Source: Akkermansiaceae bacterium UBA6138 (GTDB lineage: Bacteria > Verrucomicrobiota > Verrucomicrobiia > Verrucomicrobiales > DEV007). From it: DNA of 9,540 nt. Shown piece after piece: positions 1-6,861 of the stretch. The stretch covers positions 1 through 9,540 of the forward strand of contig DIVG01000052.1 of assembly GCA_002422425.1 (NCBI GenBank), given 5' to 3'. The stretch's first letter is position 1. Every line of letters starts with the position of its first letter. The notes under the pieces are model-generated. The model saw nothing but the letters and a program-made list of their open reading frames with translations. It was not told where the DNA came from and made no database searches. The position numbers and the translations under genes were made by a program.

Positions 1-323
1 CGATCTTCAGCCAGGACTGGCACCAGGCCATGATCCCCCTGTGGAGACCACAGGCCAATGAGGGAGAAGCCGTCACGCTTGCGCTTGAGCAGCTGCGCGC
101 CTTCATCAAAATTTCCCCGCGACGACAGCCTGAATGCGCTTTCATCCGCGAGCCGGCCTCGGCCGCCTGGATCATCTCCCTCTGCCCCGATCCGGAAGTC
201 GTGAGGCCGCATCGCGAAGCTATTGAAACGATGATACGGCACTACGACTACACCGATCTCTATTACTGCACTTACTTCTGGGTCGAGTGCGCGTGGTGGA
301 GATTAAAAGGGGCGGAACTCTAA
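1..323 (+). CDS. Unrecognised protein, C-terminal part (gene enters from the left edge)
   Basis: The reading frame is already open at position 3 and stays open to a TAA at 321-323, so this is the 3' end of a longer gene and the ATG at 30 is probably internal. About 107 residues are visible. They are unusually rich in aromatic residues, with a cluster of Tyr, Trp and Phe in the last 35 residues (for example DYTDLYYCTYFWVECAWW), and the protein ends in LKGAEL. No signal peptide, obvious transmembrane helix or catalytic motif can be seen, and I do not recognise the family. It is the only plus-strand gene on the left side and converges with the RNase HI gene, with 31 bp between the two stop codons. 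That gap contains no clear terminator hairpin. That it is a coding gene is fairly likely from the natural-looking composition and the clean end; its function is unknown. Confidence 0.55.
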   Translation, partial: IFSQDWHQAMIPLWRPQANEGEAVTLALEQLRAFIKISPRRQPECAFIREPASAAWIISLCPDPEVVRPHREAIETMIRHYDYTDLYYCTYFWVECAWWRLKGAEL

Positions 324-354
324 CAAGTCACTGCTTCGTCCTGATTATCAGACA

Positions 355-825
355 CTATCCCTTGAATCCCTCATCCACAACGAGGGTTCCGCGAAGTCCG
401 TCAGCGGCCTCGGTCGCAAGGACATCGCAGCGCTCGTTCATCTCGTGACCGTCGTGTCCCTTGACCCATTGCCAAGTGAGCGAGTGCCCCTCGGCGGCCC
501 GCTCCAGTCGCATCCAGAGGTCGACATTTTTTACCGCCGATTTGTCTTTCTTCCGCCATCCCTGTGCCTTCCATCCCTTGATCCAGCCTTTTGTCTGGGT
601 ATCGACCAGATAACGGGAGTCCGAATAGATCGTCACCCGGCAGGGTTCCTTCAGAATCTCGAGCCCGGCAATCGCGGCGAGAATCTCCATACGGTTATTT
701 GTCGTCGTGACAAACCCCTGCGACAACTCGCGCCAATGGCCTCCATAGCGGACCACCGTGCCGTAACCGCCGGGGCCGGGGTTGCCGCGCGAAGAGCCAT
801 CGGTGTAGATGAAAACTTCTTTCAT
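355..825 (-). CDS. rnhA: Ribonuclease HI
   Basis: This 156-residue protein is the usual length for bacterial RNase HI, which cuts the RNA strand of RNA-DNA hybrids in the cytoplasm (R-loops, primer remnants). The catalytic residues are in place: Asp9 in YTDGS, Glu47 in NNRME, Asp69 in YSDS, His124 in VKGH and Asp134 in NERCD. They match Asp10, Glu48, Asp70, His124 and Asp134 of the E. coli enzyme. The basic, Trp-rich segment around residues 81-99 (GWKAQGWRKK) corresponds to the substrate-binding basic protrusion. The start is firm: the ATG overlaps the stop of the upstream glycosyltransferase gene in an ATGA (822-825), so translation is probably coupled. It is the last gene of the metallophosphoesterase - GT9 - RNase HI unit. 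Its place beside an envelope glycosyltransferase does not suggest a special role. Confidence 0.97.
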   Translation of the reverse strand: MKEVFIYTDGSSRGNPGPGGYGTVVRYGGHWRELSQGFVTTTNNRMEILAAIAGLEILKEPCRVTIYSDSRYLVDTQTKGWIKGWKAQGWRKKDKSAVKNVDLWMRLERAAEGHSLTWQWVKGHDGHEMNERCDVLATEAADGLRGTLVVDEGFKG

Positions 826-1862
826 GTCGCAGAGATCTCGCCAACTTTTGTTCGCAGGAAAGCGGCGAGATAGGCAAGATCGGTCGGGGAGAGCAGTCTC
901 GCTTTTGCCCCGAAATGATTCTGAAGATCACGTCGCTCGGGAAATTCGTCGAGTTGCAAATCACGCACCTGAACGAGGCGCGACTCGCGCCAGACCCACG
1001 CGTTGGAGCACCACGGTCCGACCGTGGCGGGATTTGACCAGGTGTGAATAGAGAGGACGCGATCAGTCAACCCGGCCGCGAGGTGCATCGGTCCGCTGTC
1101 AACGCTCACGGTCCAGGCGGCCTGCCTGATAAGATGGATCAGTTCGGGCAAGGTCGTTTTGCCGAAAAGATCAGTGGCGTTCCCCGGCCATGGACGCGTA
1201 ATCGGTCTATCCGGAATCCCGACGAGGAAAACGGGAAAGGGAGCGAGCAATTCACAGAGTTCGGCAACCTCGACGACAGAAAGGGACTTTCCCGCCCCCC
1301 GTGAAAAGGGATGCAGCAGAATCGGGGCCGGGGAAAAGACGGGCGGCTTTTTCATTTCCACCCCGGCTGGTAGAACAGAGGACGGGGCCGCTACGTCAAC
1401 GCCGAGCGACGCCACAAGGGCGAGATTACGATCAACGGCATGACGTCTCCTCCAGTCCGGAACCTCGGCGCAGTGGGTATAAAAATGCGAAGCCCCCTCC
1501 CGCGACTGGCGGAAGCCGGCGATGAGGTCGGCGCCGGCACGCCTTGCGAGAAAAGCGCTGCGAAACAGCCCCTGAAAGTCCACCACAAGATCGTAGTTCC
1601 GCGGATGGAGTTCTTTATCGGCCCAGCGGGTAGCTCCGAATACTCCTGTGATTCCCTTGAACCTGCGGCGGGGAAAAGGAATCACTTCGTTCAAGAACGG
1701 GATCCCCTGCAGGAGCGGGCACCATTCCGTGTTAGCGAGCCAATCAATCCGCGCCTGCGGGGCGGCACGGTGGAGAGCCTCCGCAGCCGGGAGGGTGTGA
1801 ACGATGTCACCGAGCGAGCTCGGCTTCACGATGAGGATCCGCTTACAGGCAGGGAGATTCAC
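822..1862 (-). CDS. Glycosyltransferase family 9, LPS heptosyltransferase-like
   Basis: A 346-residue GT-B fold enzyme of family GT9, whose known members transfer ADP-heptose onto the inner core of lipopolysaccharide at the cytoplasmic face of the inner membrane. The N-terminus carries the family block KPSSLGDIVHTLP (residues 13-25), where Asp19 is in the position of the catalytic Asp of WaaC. A second hallmark, VVDFQGLFRSA, lies at 93-103. The C-terminal half has a nucleotide-sugar site block, HPFSRGAGKS (184-193), and the VDSGPMHLAAG motif (254-264). The start is a GTG with AGGG, overlapping the upstream stop, about 7 bp before it, and it places the beta-strand KRILIVKPSS at the right distance. 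The gene is 9 bp after the metallophosphoesterase and overlaps rnhA by 4 bp. WaaC (heptosyltransferase I) is the closest match by motif, but donor and acceptor cannot be fixed from sequence, so no symbol is given. Confidence 0.9.
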   Translation of the reverse strand: MNLPACKRILIVKPSSLGDIVHTLPAAEALHRAAPQARIDWLANTEWCPLLQGIPFLNEVIPFPRRRFKGITGVFGATRWADKELHPRNYDLVVDFQGLFRSAFLARRAGADLIAGFRQSREGASHFYTHCAEVPDWRRRHAVDRNLALVASLGVDVAAPSSVLPAGVEMKKPPVFSPAPILLHPFSRGAGKSLSVVEVAELCELLAPFPVFLVGIPDRPITRPWPGNATDLFGKTTLPELIHLIRQAAWTVSVDSGPMHLAAGLTDRVLSIHTWSNPATVGPWCSNAWVWRESRLVQVRDLQLDEFPERRDLQNHFGAKARLLSPTDLAYLAAFLRTKVGEISAT

Positions 1863-1871
1863 GCTGTTACC

Positions 1872-2594
1872 CTATTTGCCGAGTGAAAGACGGTGCGCCA
1901 GCATCTCCGGGAGACCGGCGTTGACAATTTTATCCTGAGCGGTGCGGATGTCATATTCAATCCGTCGGATCGTAACCTCCTGAGTGGCGGCATCATAAAT
2001 GGCGTAAGCAGAGCGCCAGTCACCGTCACGGGGCTGACCGGTGCTGCCTATGTTGATGAAATACTTGCGCCCCATCTCAAGACGAACATTCACGGCCTCG
2101 AGCGGCTCGACACTGTCGCCCTTTACATAGATGCGGGGCGTGTGGGTGTGACCATAAAAGCAAAGCTGGGTAAACTGATAACTGAAGCTTGCCATGGCAT
2201 CGAACTTGTTCGTCACGTAAGTCCAGCTTCCCGGTGTGTCGAGGGTCGCATGCACGATCGTGAAGTCGCGGACCTGGCGGACGAGCTTGAGACTCTTCAG
2301 AAATGCGCGATCATCAGGGTCGAGCTGAGCGCGGGTCCACTCCATCGCCTGGCGCGCGAGCGGGTTGAGCCCCTCGAGAGAGGTCTCAAGGACAGCTTCT
2401 TCATCGTGATTGCCCTTCACGACGGGACATCCCATCGCCTTGACCATCGCGATGCATTCGCGGGGGTTCGCCCCGTAGCCGACAATATCTCCGACACAAA
2501 CACGGTCGGTACACCCCTGCTCGGCGGCGTCTTCCAGCACGGCCTGGAAGGCTTCGAGGTTGGCGTGGATGTCTCCGAAAATGGCGTATTTCAT
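1872..2594 (-). CDS. Calcineurin-like metallophosphoesterase (YfcE/ApaH-like)
   Basis: A 240-residue cytoplasmic phosphoesterase of the calcineurin-like superfamily, which hydrolyses phosphomono- or diesters with two metal ions. All metal ligands are visible: Asp8 and His10 in FGDIHAN, Asp36 in GDIVGYG, Asn62 and His63 in GNHDE, His115 in TIVHA, and His149 and His151 in YGHTH. The ATG at 2594 is chosen because MKYAIFGDIHAN begins the first beta-strand exactly where the family starts. The frame stays open for 33 more codons up to an ATG at 2691-2693, but that stretch has no family similarity. There is no good Shine-Dalgarno (only AGAGA directly before the ATG). Gly-Asp-Ile-His plus Gly-Tyr-Gly resembles the YfcE / predicted diadenosine-tetraphosphatase group more than LpxH, despite the LPS gene next door. 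The true substrate is unknown. It lies 9 bp upstream of the GT9 gene and is probably co-transcribed with it. Confidence 0.92.
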   Translation of the reverse strand: MKYAIFGDIHANLEAFQAVLEDAAEQGCTDRVCVGDIVGYGANPRECIAMVKAMGCPVVKGNHDEEAVLETSLEGLNPLARQAMEWTRAQLDPDDRAFLKSLKLVRQVRDFTIVHATLDTPGSWTYVTNKFDAMASFSYQFTQLCFYGHTHTPRIYVKGDSVEPLEAVNVRLEMGRKYFINIGSTGQPRDGDWRSAYAIYDAATQEVTIRRIEYDIRTAQDKIVNAGLPEMLAHRLSLGK

Positions 2595-2740
2595 TCTCTG
2601 ATGAGCCCGAACCCGAAAGCAGGCGGTTCCGGACGGGAAAGCCGGAATTAACCATAGATAGAGCTTTTCGCAATGCGAGGGAAGCAAAAGCACCTCAATC
2701 CGCCCGACGAGGGCGGAAAAAGAGAAAATATCCGTGCCTC
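2595..2740. promoter_or_regulatory. 146-bp intergenic region before the metallophosphoesterase gene
   Basis: This is the only sizeable gap between 355 and 5671 and separates the transporter unit from the metallophosphoesterase - GT9 - rnhA unit. It is noticeably richer in A and T near 2640-2680 and 2717-2731 than the neighbouring genes, as expected of a region holding a promoter for the downstream unit. I could not find a convincing -35/-10 pair. The best -35 candidate is TTGCGA on the minus strand, but no good -10 follows at 16-18 bp. It also contains the hairpin described at 2699-2717. That it starts a separate transcript is inferred from spacing only. Confidence 0.3.
2699..2717. repeat. 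GC-rich inverted repeat (7-bp stem, 5-base loop)
   Basis: TCCGCCC and GGGCGGA are perfectly complementary and flank the loop GACGA. The hairpin lies 24 bp after the stop codon of the helical-repeat protein gene in the direction of transcription. On the minus strand it is preceded by a T-rich run but not followed by one, so it does not fit a classical intrinsic terminator in that direction. It could still stabilise the 3' end of the transporter mRNA or act as an imperfect terminator. Confidence 0.4.
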
Positions 2741-3580
2741 TCAGGGGACAATGATGCCGCCGGGAAGAGCCCTGGAGGCAGGGGATTGCCCTTTTCCGGG
2801 CTGATCCGGATCTGCCTCAGAGATACGCCGGAACGAGGGGATGAGGAGTTTTTCCTCAAGATTCTTAATCTCCTTGATGAGAGTTGGTAAACGCTGACGC
2901 TCCCCCTCGCGATAAAGGCTCATAAGGTAGTCGTAAGCCTCCCCCTCCCGCCCGGGACAGCGGGCCATGAAATAACCGTAAAAACGCCGGGCATAGGCGG
3001 GTTCGCCGGGCAATCCGATGATGGTGCCGTAGATCCTTGCGGTGGCGCAATCATCTTTCAGCTTTTCGCGGTAGACTTCGGCGAGCTGCAGGCGGATCGC
3101 GACGGACCCGGGAATCTGGCTGATACCGCGCTCACCCAGCTCGATCGCCTGAAAGGCATATTCCTTGAATCGCCGCTCCCGCTCAAAAGCAGGCAGGCGT
3201 GTATCGATCTCCATGTTCGCCGTGGCATTGATTCCGATGTGCCAGATCACCGAGACCCAATGCGACTCGTCCCGCGGCTCGAGGTTGGTGATGATGAGAT
3301 AGTTCGCCCGCAAGTCGTCCCACGATTTCGTGCTGAAATGCTCGAAAGCATTCAGAGTCAAATAGGTGGCGACGAGGGAACGCAATCCGCCGAGCGTGCC
3401 CATCAGGGCCGACTGACTCATTTGTTCAAAGGCCCCCTGCCCCGGCGGCGGCATGAGGAGATTCGACTCGACAAGGCGCTCGCGCAGACCCTCCTCGAGG
3501 GGAGCCCGCGCCAGTCCGAAGACCGCGAGACCAAATACCGCGATGACAAGACGGGGGACTTTCTGGAAAAGGCTCTTCAC
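2741..3580 (-). CDS. Membrane-anchored helical-repeat (TPR-like) protein, unknown function
   Basis: A 279-residue protein that I cannot assign to a named family. Residues 1-8 are basic, followed by one hydrophobic segment at about 10-25 (LVIAVFGLAVFGLA), which could be a signal anchor or an uncleaved signal. The body, about 55-245, is helical with paired-helix spacing like divergent TPR repeats: blocks around 70-100, 135-172 and 178-222. The tail, 255-279, is Pro/Gly-rich and probably disordered. The start is GTG, 6 bp after the permease stop, without a clear Shine-Dalgarno. A later start would remove the membrane segment, so the GTG is preferred. Its place directly behind an ABC-2 ATPase and permease suggests that it is an accessory subunit of that transporter or is exported with it; this is inference from context only. 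Confidence 0.75.
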   Translation of the reverse strand: MKSLFQKVPRLVIAVFGLAVFGLARAPLEEGLRERLVESNLLMPPPGQGAFEQMSQSALMGTLGGLRSLVATYLTLNAFEHFSTKSWDDLRANYLIITNLEPRDESHWVSVIWHIGINATANMEIDTRLPAFERERRFKEYAFQAIELGERGISQIPGSVAIRLQLAEVYREKLKDDCATARIYGTIIGLPGEPAYARRFYGYFMARCPGREGEAYDYLMSLYREGERQRLPTLIKEIKNLEEKLLIPSFRRISEADPDQPGKGQSPASRALPGGIIVP

Positions 3581-3586
3581 GGCGGA

Positions 3587-4537
3587 TCAGAATTCTTTGT
3601 CCACAAAAACGAGGAGCGAAAGGAGAAGGAAAACGATGAGATATCCCGACGTGAGTCCGCCCATCTGCCAGACCAGCGCCGCCACGACCGCCTCTCCCTG
3701 GACAATCCCCTCACTGAAAGAGAAAAGCTGATAATTCGGGATGAGGACCTTCACCACCTTCACGAGCATCTGCACCAAGACGCTGTTCCCGGACTCATCG
3801 AGCCAGAAGCTCGAGGCCATGTGATGGGCGTGGCCGATGAGAAAAAGGAGGACACTGACGATAATCGTAAAGAGTGAGCTCGAGGCGAATGTCGAGAGAA
3901 AAATCGTCACCACCGCCACCACCGCTGCCTTGAAAAACGAGGCCAGCACCGCAATGCCGAGCTCCGCCCGCAGGCCCTGCGACCGGATGAGGGAGAGTTG
4001 CTCCTCGATCTCCGCGCCGGTGTATTGCCCGCTCGCCACCATCGATTGATACTCCGCCGAAACAAAAAGGCTCTCCCGCGAAAAGATCACGGCCGCACAG
4101 ATCGCATACATCGCCACCAGCGAAATCGCGATGACGGCAAGGACGCCGCCGAGCTTGCCGAGCAGGTACTCGATGCGCCGCACCGGCTTCGCGAGGATCG
4201 TGTAAAGGGTGCGGTCCTCGACATCTTTCGGAATAAGCAGCGCCGTTGCCACGATCGCGAAAAGCCACGCGAAAATGTCCATCGTCCCGAAGGCGACCTT
4301 CTTGATCATCGAGAGCTCCTTCGCCGGCGTCGCGGGGATGTTGAAGTTCCCCACCGCCACGACGACGAGGGCGAAGGCGAGGAGGAAATAAAAGGTCTTC
4401 ATCCTCACGAGCTGCGTCACCGTGCTCGAAGCGATTGTGTGAACCCGGCCGATCGAGAAGATCGGGACCGACTTGCCCGCCGCGCGCGGGGTCGTGCGGG
4501 GAGTGGATTCTGCAGGGGTGGTCGGGGTCTCGCTCAT
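3587..4537 (-). CDS. ABC-2 type transporter permease
   Basis: A 316-residue integral inner-membrane protein, the membrane half of an ABC-2 transporter. After a Pro/Thr-rich cytoplasmic N-terminus (1-25) there are about six hydrophobic segments: roughly 49-65, 84-103, 131-152, 194-215, 221-238 and 285-312. The region between the second and third, PKDVEDRTLYTILAKPVRR (103-121), has the form of the cytoplasmic coupling segment of NosY-like permeases, where 'edgtl..ll..pv.r..yl.gK' is typical. A periplasmic loop lies at 153-193. The start is firm: a strong purine-rich Shine-Dalgarno (GGGAGGGGG) precedes the ATG, and the ATG overlaps the ATPase stop in an ATGA at 4534-4537. It pairs with the upstream ATPase, presumably as a dimer of each. 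The substrate cannot be read from the sequence; gliding, multidrug, lipid or polysaccharide export are all possible. Confidence 0.92.
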   Translation of the reverse strand: MSETPTTPAESTPRTTPRAAGKSVPIFSIGRVHTIASSTVTQLVRMKTFYFLLAFALVVVAVGNFNIPATPAKELSMIKKVAFGTMDIFAWLFAIVATALLIPKDVEDRTLYTILAKPVRRIEYLLGKLGGVLAVIAISLVAMYAICAAVIFSRESLFVSAEYQSMVASGQYTGAEIEEQLSLIRSQGLRAELGIAVLASFFKAAVVAVVTIFLSTFASSSLFTIIVSVLLFLIGHAHHMASSFWLDESGNSVLVQMLVKVVKVLIPNYQLFSFSEGIVQGEAVVAALVWQMGGLTSGYLIVFLLLSLLVFVDKEF

Positions 4538-5397
4538 GATTCCCCCTCCCGGTTGCGTTCCGCGATTTGAATGAAAAGATGCTCGAGACTGGTGCGGGAG
4601 TGCCCTTCCTCGATGAGGCGGGCGCCCTTGCTCGAGCGGATCAACTCGTGGATCCCGGCGATGAGTTCGGGGGTGGCGTTCTCTATCGTCATGCTGGTCT
4701 GGTTCTCGATTTCGATGAGTTCGTCGAGGGTGCCCTCGCGGCGCATGCGGCCCTTAAAAATGATTCCGACACGGTCGCAGACTTCCTGCACCTGCTCAAG
4801 GAGGTGCGAGCAGAGAAAGACCGTGTAGCCCTCGTCGCGCAGCCGCATGATAAGGTCGCGGATCTGACGCGACCCGACCGGATCGACCCCCGCAGTGGGT
4901 TCGTCGAGGATGACGAGCCGCGGATTCTGGATGAGCGACTGGGCCAGGCCGATGCGCTGCAGCATGCCCTTCGAATAACCGGCGAGACGACGGTTCGCCG
5001 CGCCCTCGAGATCGACGAGCTTCAGTAGTTCGCCGATGCGGTCCTTCAGCGCGGCGCCCTTCAACCCGCAGAGCTTTCCGTAAAAGCGCAGCGTCTCCGC
5101 ACCCGAGAGATGCTTGTAAAAATAAGGGTTCTCCGGGAGAAAACCGATCTCGTTCCGCGCACGGATATCGCCCGAGTCCAGCCCGAAGACCTTCGCCGAG
5201 CCCTTGCTCGCGGCCATCAGTCCCAGGACCACCTTCATCGTCGTTGACTTGCCCGAACCGTTCGGCCCGATCAGTCCGTAGACCTCGCCCGCCTTCACCT
5301 CGAAGGAGAGATTGTCCACCGCCACGACGTATTCCTTCCTCAGTCCAAGACTGAAGACCTTCGTCAAATTTTTCACCTCCACAGCTGGTTCGCTCAT
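4534..5397 (-). CDS. ABC transporter ATP-binding protein
   Basis: A 287-residue ATPase that powers the ABC-2 permease encoded next to it. Motifs in order: Walker A GPNGSGKST (44-52), a Q-loop region reading FLPEN (87-91), the signature YSKGMLQR (141-148), Walker B LVILDEP (161-167), the D-loop GVDP (170-173) and the H-loop His198 in CSHLL. The Q-loop has Glu where most ABC proteins have Gln. 'LPE' here is common in the CcmA/NatA-like subfamily, so it is not a defect. Residues 225-287 form the extra C-terminal domain usual in ABC-2 ATPases of about 290-310 residues. The ATG at 5397 lies 1 bp after the acylphosphatase stop and overlaps nothing essential; no clear Shine-Dalgarno is present, so translation is probably coupled to the preceding gene. 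Function as ABC ATPase is certain; the cargo is unknown. Confidence 0.96.
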   Translation of the reverse strand: MSEPAVEVKNLTKVFSLGLRKEYVVAVDNLSFEVKAGEVYGLIGPNGSGKSTTMKVVLGLMAASKGSAKVFGLDSGDIRARNEIGFLPENPYFYKHLSGAETLRFYGKLCGLKGAALKDRIGELLKLVDLEGAANRRLAGYSKGMLQRIGLAQSLIQNPRLVILDEPTAGVDPVGSRQIRDLIMRLRDEGYTVFLCSHLLEQVQEVCDRVGIIFKGRMRREGTLDELIEIENQTSMTIENATPELIAGIHELIRSSKGARLIEEGHSRTSLEHLFIQIAERNREGES

Positions 5398-5398
5398 G

Positions 5399-5671
5399 CT
5401 AGTCGCGTATCGAAAATCCGGTCACCCCTTCGAGGAGCGGCACGGTGCGCTCCCTTTGTTCCTGAATATGGTGCCCGAGAGGGCTGTCGTGCAACTCGCG
5501 GATGAAATCGTCGAGTTCGTCCTCCTCGCCCATAATCTGAAGCTCAACCCGACCGTCGTCGCAGTTGCGAACCCAGCCCAGGACATCGAAACCCTGCGAG
5601 AGCCGCTTCGTGGCGTAGCGAAAGCCCACTCCCTGGACCCTCCCCGCAAAAAAATACTGCCTCGCCGTCAT
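5399..5671 (-). CDS. acyP: Acylphosphatase
   Basis: A 90-residue protein, the usual length for acylphosphatase, a small cytoplasmic enzyme that hydrolyses carboxyl-phosphate bonds of acyl phosphates such as 1,3-bisphosphoglycerate and carbamoyl phosphate. The diagnostic phosphate-binding loop GRVQGVGFR runs from 10 to 18, with the catalytic Arg18. The catalytic Asn36 sits in GWVRNCDDGRVEL, the second family signature. The ATG at 5671 gives the standard beta-strand RQYFFAGRVQG at the N-terminus. It is the first gene of the tight block acylphosphatase - ABC ATPase - permease - helical-repeat protein, with 110 bp free before it, so the promoter of that block should lie in 5672-5781. A 12-bp palindrome sits 11 bp before the start codon. 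The link to the transporter is positional; acylphosphatases are found in many unrelated contexts. Confidence 0.96.
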   Translation of the reverse strand: MTARQYFFAGRVQGVGFRYATKRLSQGFDVLGWVRNCDDGRVELQIMGEEDELDDFIRELHDSPLGHHIQEQRERTVPLLEGVTGFSIRD

Positions 5672-5682
5672 GCGCTACGGTA

Positions 5683-5694
5683 GGAAACGTTTCC
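5683..5694. promoter_or_regulatory. 12-bp perfect palindrome, possible operator
   Basis: GGAAACGTTTCC is perfectly self-complementary around a central CG and lies 11 bp before the acylphosphatase start codon, in the gap expected to hold the promoter of the transporter unit. The AAACGTTT core with a central CpG resembles operators of LacI/GalR-family repressors. Symmetry stops at 12 bp; the flanking bases do not match. A 12-bp palindrome is expected a couple of times by chance in a window of this size, so only the position makes it interesting. No clear -35/-10 pair was found beside it. Confidence 0.3.
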
Positions 5695-5781
5695 GCGAAG
5701 CGCCAGTAGAAAGCGGAGTTTTCGGTGAGGCTTTGCATCACGCCGTCGAGCCGGTAATCACATTCGGCAGCGCATGCCCGT

Positions 5782-6861
5782 TCACACTCCCTTCGGCGCC
5801 GCCCAATGGTCGCGGTATTCGCGGCGCAGCCCCTTCGAGGCCTCTTCATCACCGGAAAAGATCTCTGCGATTGGATCAAAATGAAGCACCCTGCCGGTCT
5901 TCCACGCGAGACTCCCGAGGTGGCAGAGTGACGAGGAATAGTGGTTTGTAAGTATTCCCGCGTGAAGATCCTCCGCCTTGCCCCTGCTGCGGACGACACG
6001 GAGGAAATTCTTATGGTGAGCGGCGAGATCGACGCCGTCGGAGGCGATCGTTTCGATAAGCTGGTTTTTCGGACCGAAGATCTTCCATCCCTTCGCCTTG
6101 CCCCCGACCACATAACCTTCCGTCCCATACCAGGCGCAGCCGTTTTCGTGTCCCTCCTGCTCGTAGGGACTCCAGATACGCTGTTCGAAGACGAGCTGCT
6201 TAGGCTGCTTGCCGGCTTCGTTGTATTCAAAACCGCAGTAGAGCGTGTCCGGCCATTGCTGATCGTCCTCGAAAAAGAGTTTGCCGCCCATCGCGTGGAT
6301 CACATCGGGATGTCGCTCCACCCCCAGTCCCCATCGGGCGATGTCGATATCATGGACACCGTCGTTGCCGAAATCCCCCGCCCCGAAAGAGAAGAACCAG
6401 CGCCAATGCGCGGGGTGATAGGTCTTCTTGAAGGGCACCGCCGGCACCGGGCCGAGCCAGAGATCATAATCCAGCGAGGAATGCGGCTCCGAATCCGGCT
6501 GCCGCCCGTGATCAGTGCGCTTCTGGCTGTTCCATGCCTTCGCCACGAGGATCTCGCCGATCACGCCCGAGCGGAGTTTTTCGATCACCGTCCGCACATG
6601 GCCCGTGCTGCGGCTCTGCGTGCCGACCTGGATCGCGACGCCGTTCCGCGCCGCCGCTTCGATAAGGAGCCGCCCCTCGCGCACATTGTGGAAGCACGGC
6701 TTCTCGACGTAGACGTGCTTGCCCGCATCCGCCGCAAGAATCGCCCCCGGCGCATGCCAATGGTCGGGCGTGGCCATGAAGCAGGCTTGCACGCCGTCGT
6801 CATCGAGCGCGCGCCGCAGGTCCTGCGCGACCTGCGGCTTTTGTCCGGTCATTTCCTCCAC
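5782..6861 (-). CDS. Gfo/Idh/MocA family oxidoreductase, N-terminally truncated
   Basis: The 359 visible residues match the middle and C-terminal parts of the secreted sugar-dehydrogenase-like Gfo/Idh/MocA proteins abundant in Verrucomicrobia and Planctomycetes. Hallmarks are TPDHWHAP (31-38), YVEKP (51-55, the family's EKP lysine motif), GTQSRS (80-85), the catalytic-type GNDGVHDIDIARWGLG (165-180), WYGTEG (244-249) and the C-terminal CHLG...GR.LHFDP (313-330). Full members start about 70-90 residues earlier with a Tat or Sec signal and a Rossmann GxGxxG loop; both are absent. The frame is closed by a TGA at 6901-6903, so they cannot be recovered upstream. Possible starts are the GTG at 6861 or the ATG at 6852, which overlaps the sulfatase stop in an ATGA with GGAGG only two bases before it. 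Without the nucleotide-binding loop and export signal it is probably inactive: a gene remnant, or an assembly artefact. Confidence 0.8.
   Translation of the reverse strand: MEEMTGQKPQVAQDLRRALDDDGVQACFMATPDHWHAPGAILAADAGKHVYVEKPCFHNVREGRLLIEAAARNGVAIQVGTQSRSTGHVRTVIEKLRSGVIGEILVAKAWNSQKRTDHGRQPDSEPHSSLDYDLWLGPVPAVPFKKTYHPAHWRWFFSFGAGDFGNDGVHDIDIARWGLGVERHPDVIHAMGGKLFFEDDQQWPDTLYCGFEYNEAGKQPKQLVFEQRIWSPYEQEGHENGCAWYGTEGYVVGGKAKGWKIFGPKNQLIETIASDGVDLAAHHKNFLRVVRSRGKAEDLHAGILTNHYSSSLCHLGSLAWKTGRVLHFDPIAEIFSGDEEASKGLRREYRDHWAAPKGV

Noticed and set aside
324..354. Possible bidirectional terminator between the convergent genes
   Set aside because: The 31-bp gap contains no inverted repeat long enough to form a stable hairpin and no T-run.
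1872..2594. Metallophosphoesterase as LpxH (UDP-diacylglucosamine hydrolase) because of the neighbouring LPS glycosyltransferase
   Set aside because: The N-terminal FGDIHAN and GDIVGYG motifs fit the YfcE/ApaH-like group, not the DLHL pattern of LpxH.
1893..2651. 252-codon plus-strand open frame opposite the metallophosphoesterase gene
   Set aside because: The opposite strand carries all metal-binding motifs of a phosphoesterase; the plus-strand product has no recognisable features.
5544..5738. Small minus-strand frame starting at the ATG 5736-5738 between oxidoreductase and acylphosphatase, with a protein-like start (MQSLTENSAFYWRFAE)
   Set aside because: The first 20 residues look natural, but the frame then runs out of phase through the acylphosphatase gene and has no clear ribosome binding site. 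It may be chance or a vestige; not enough to call a gene.
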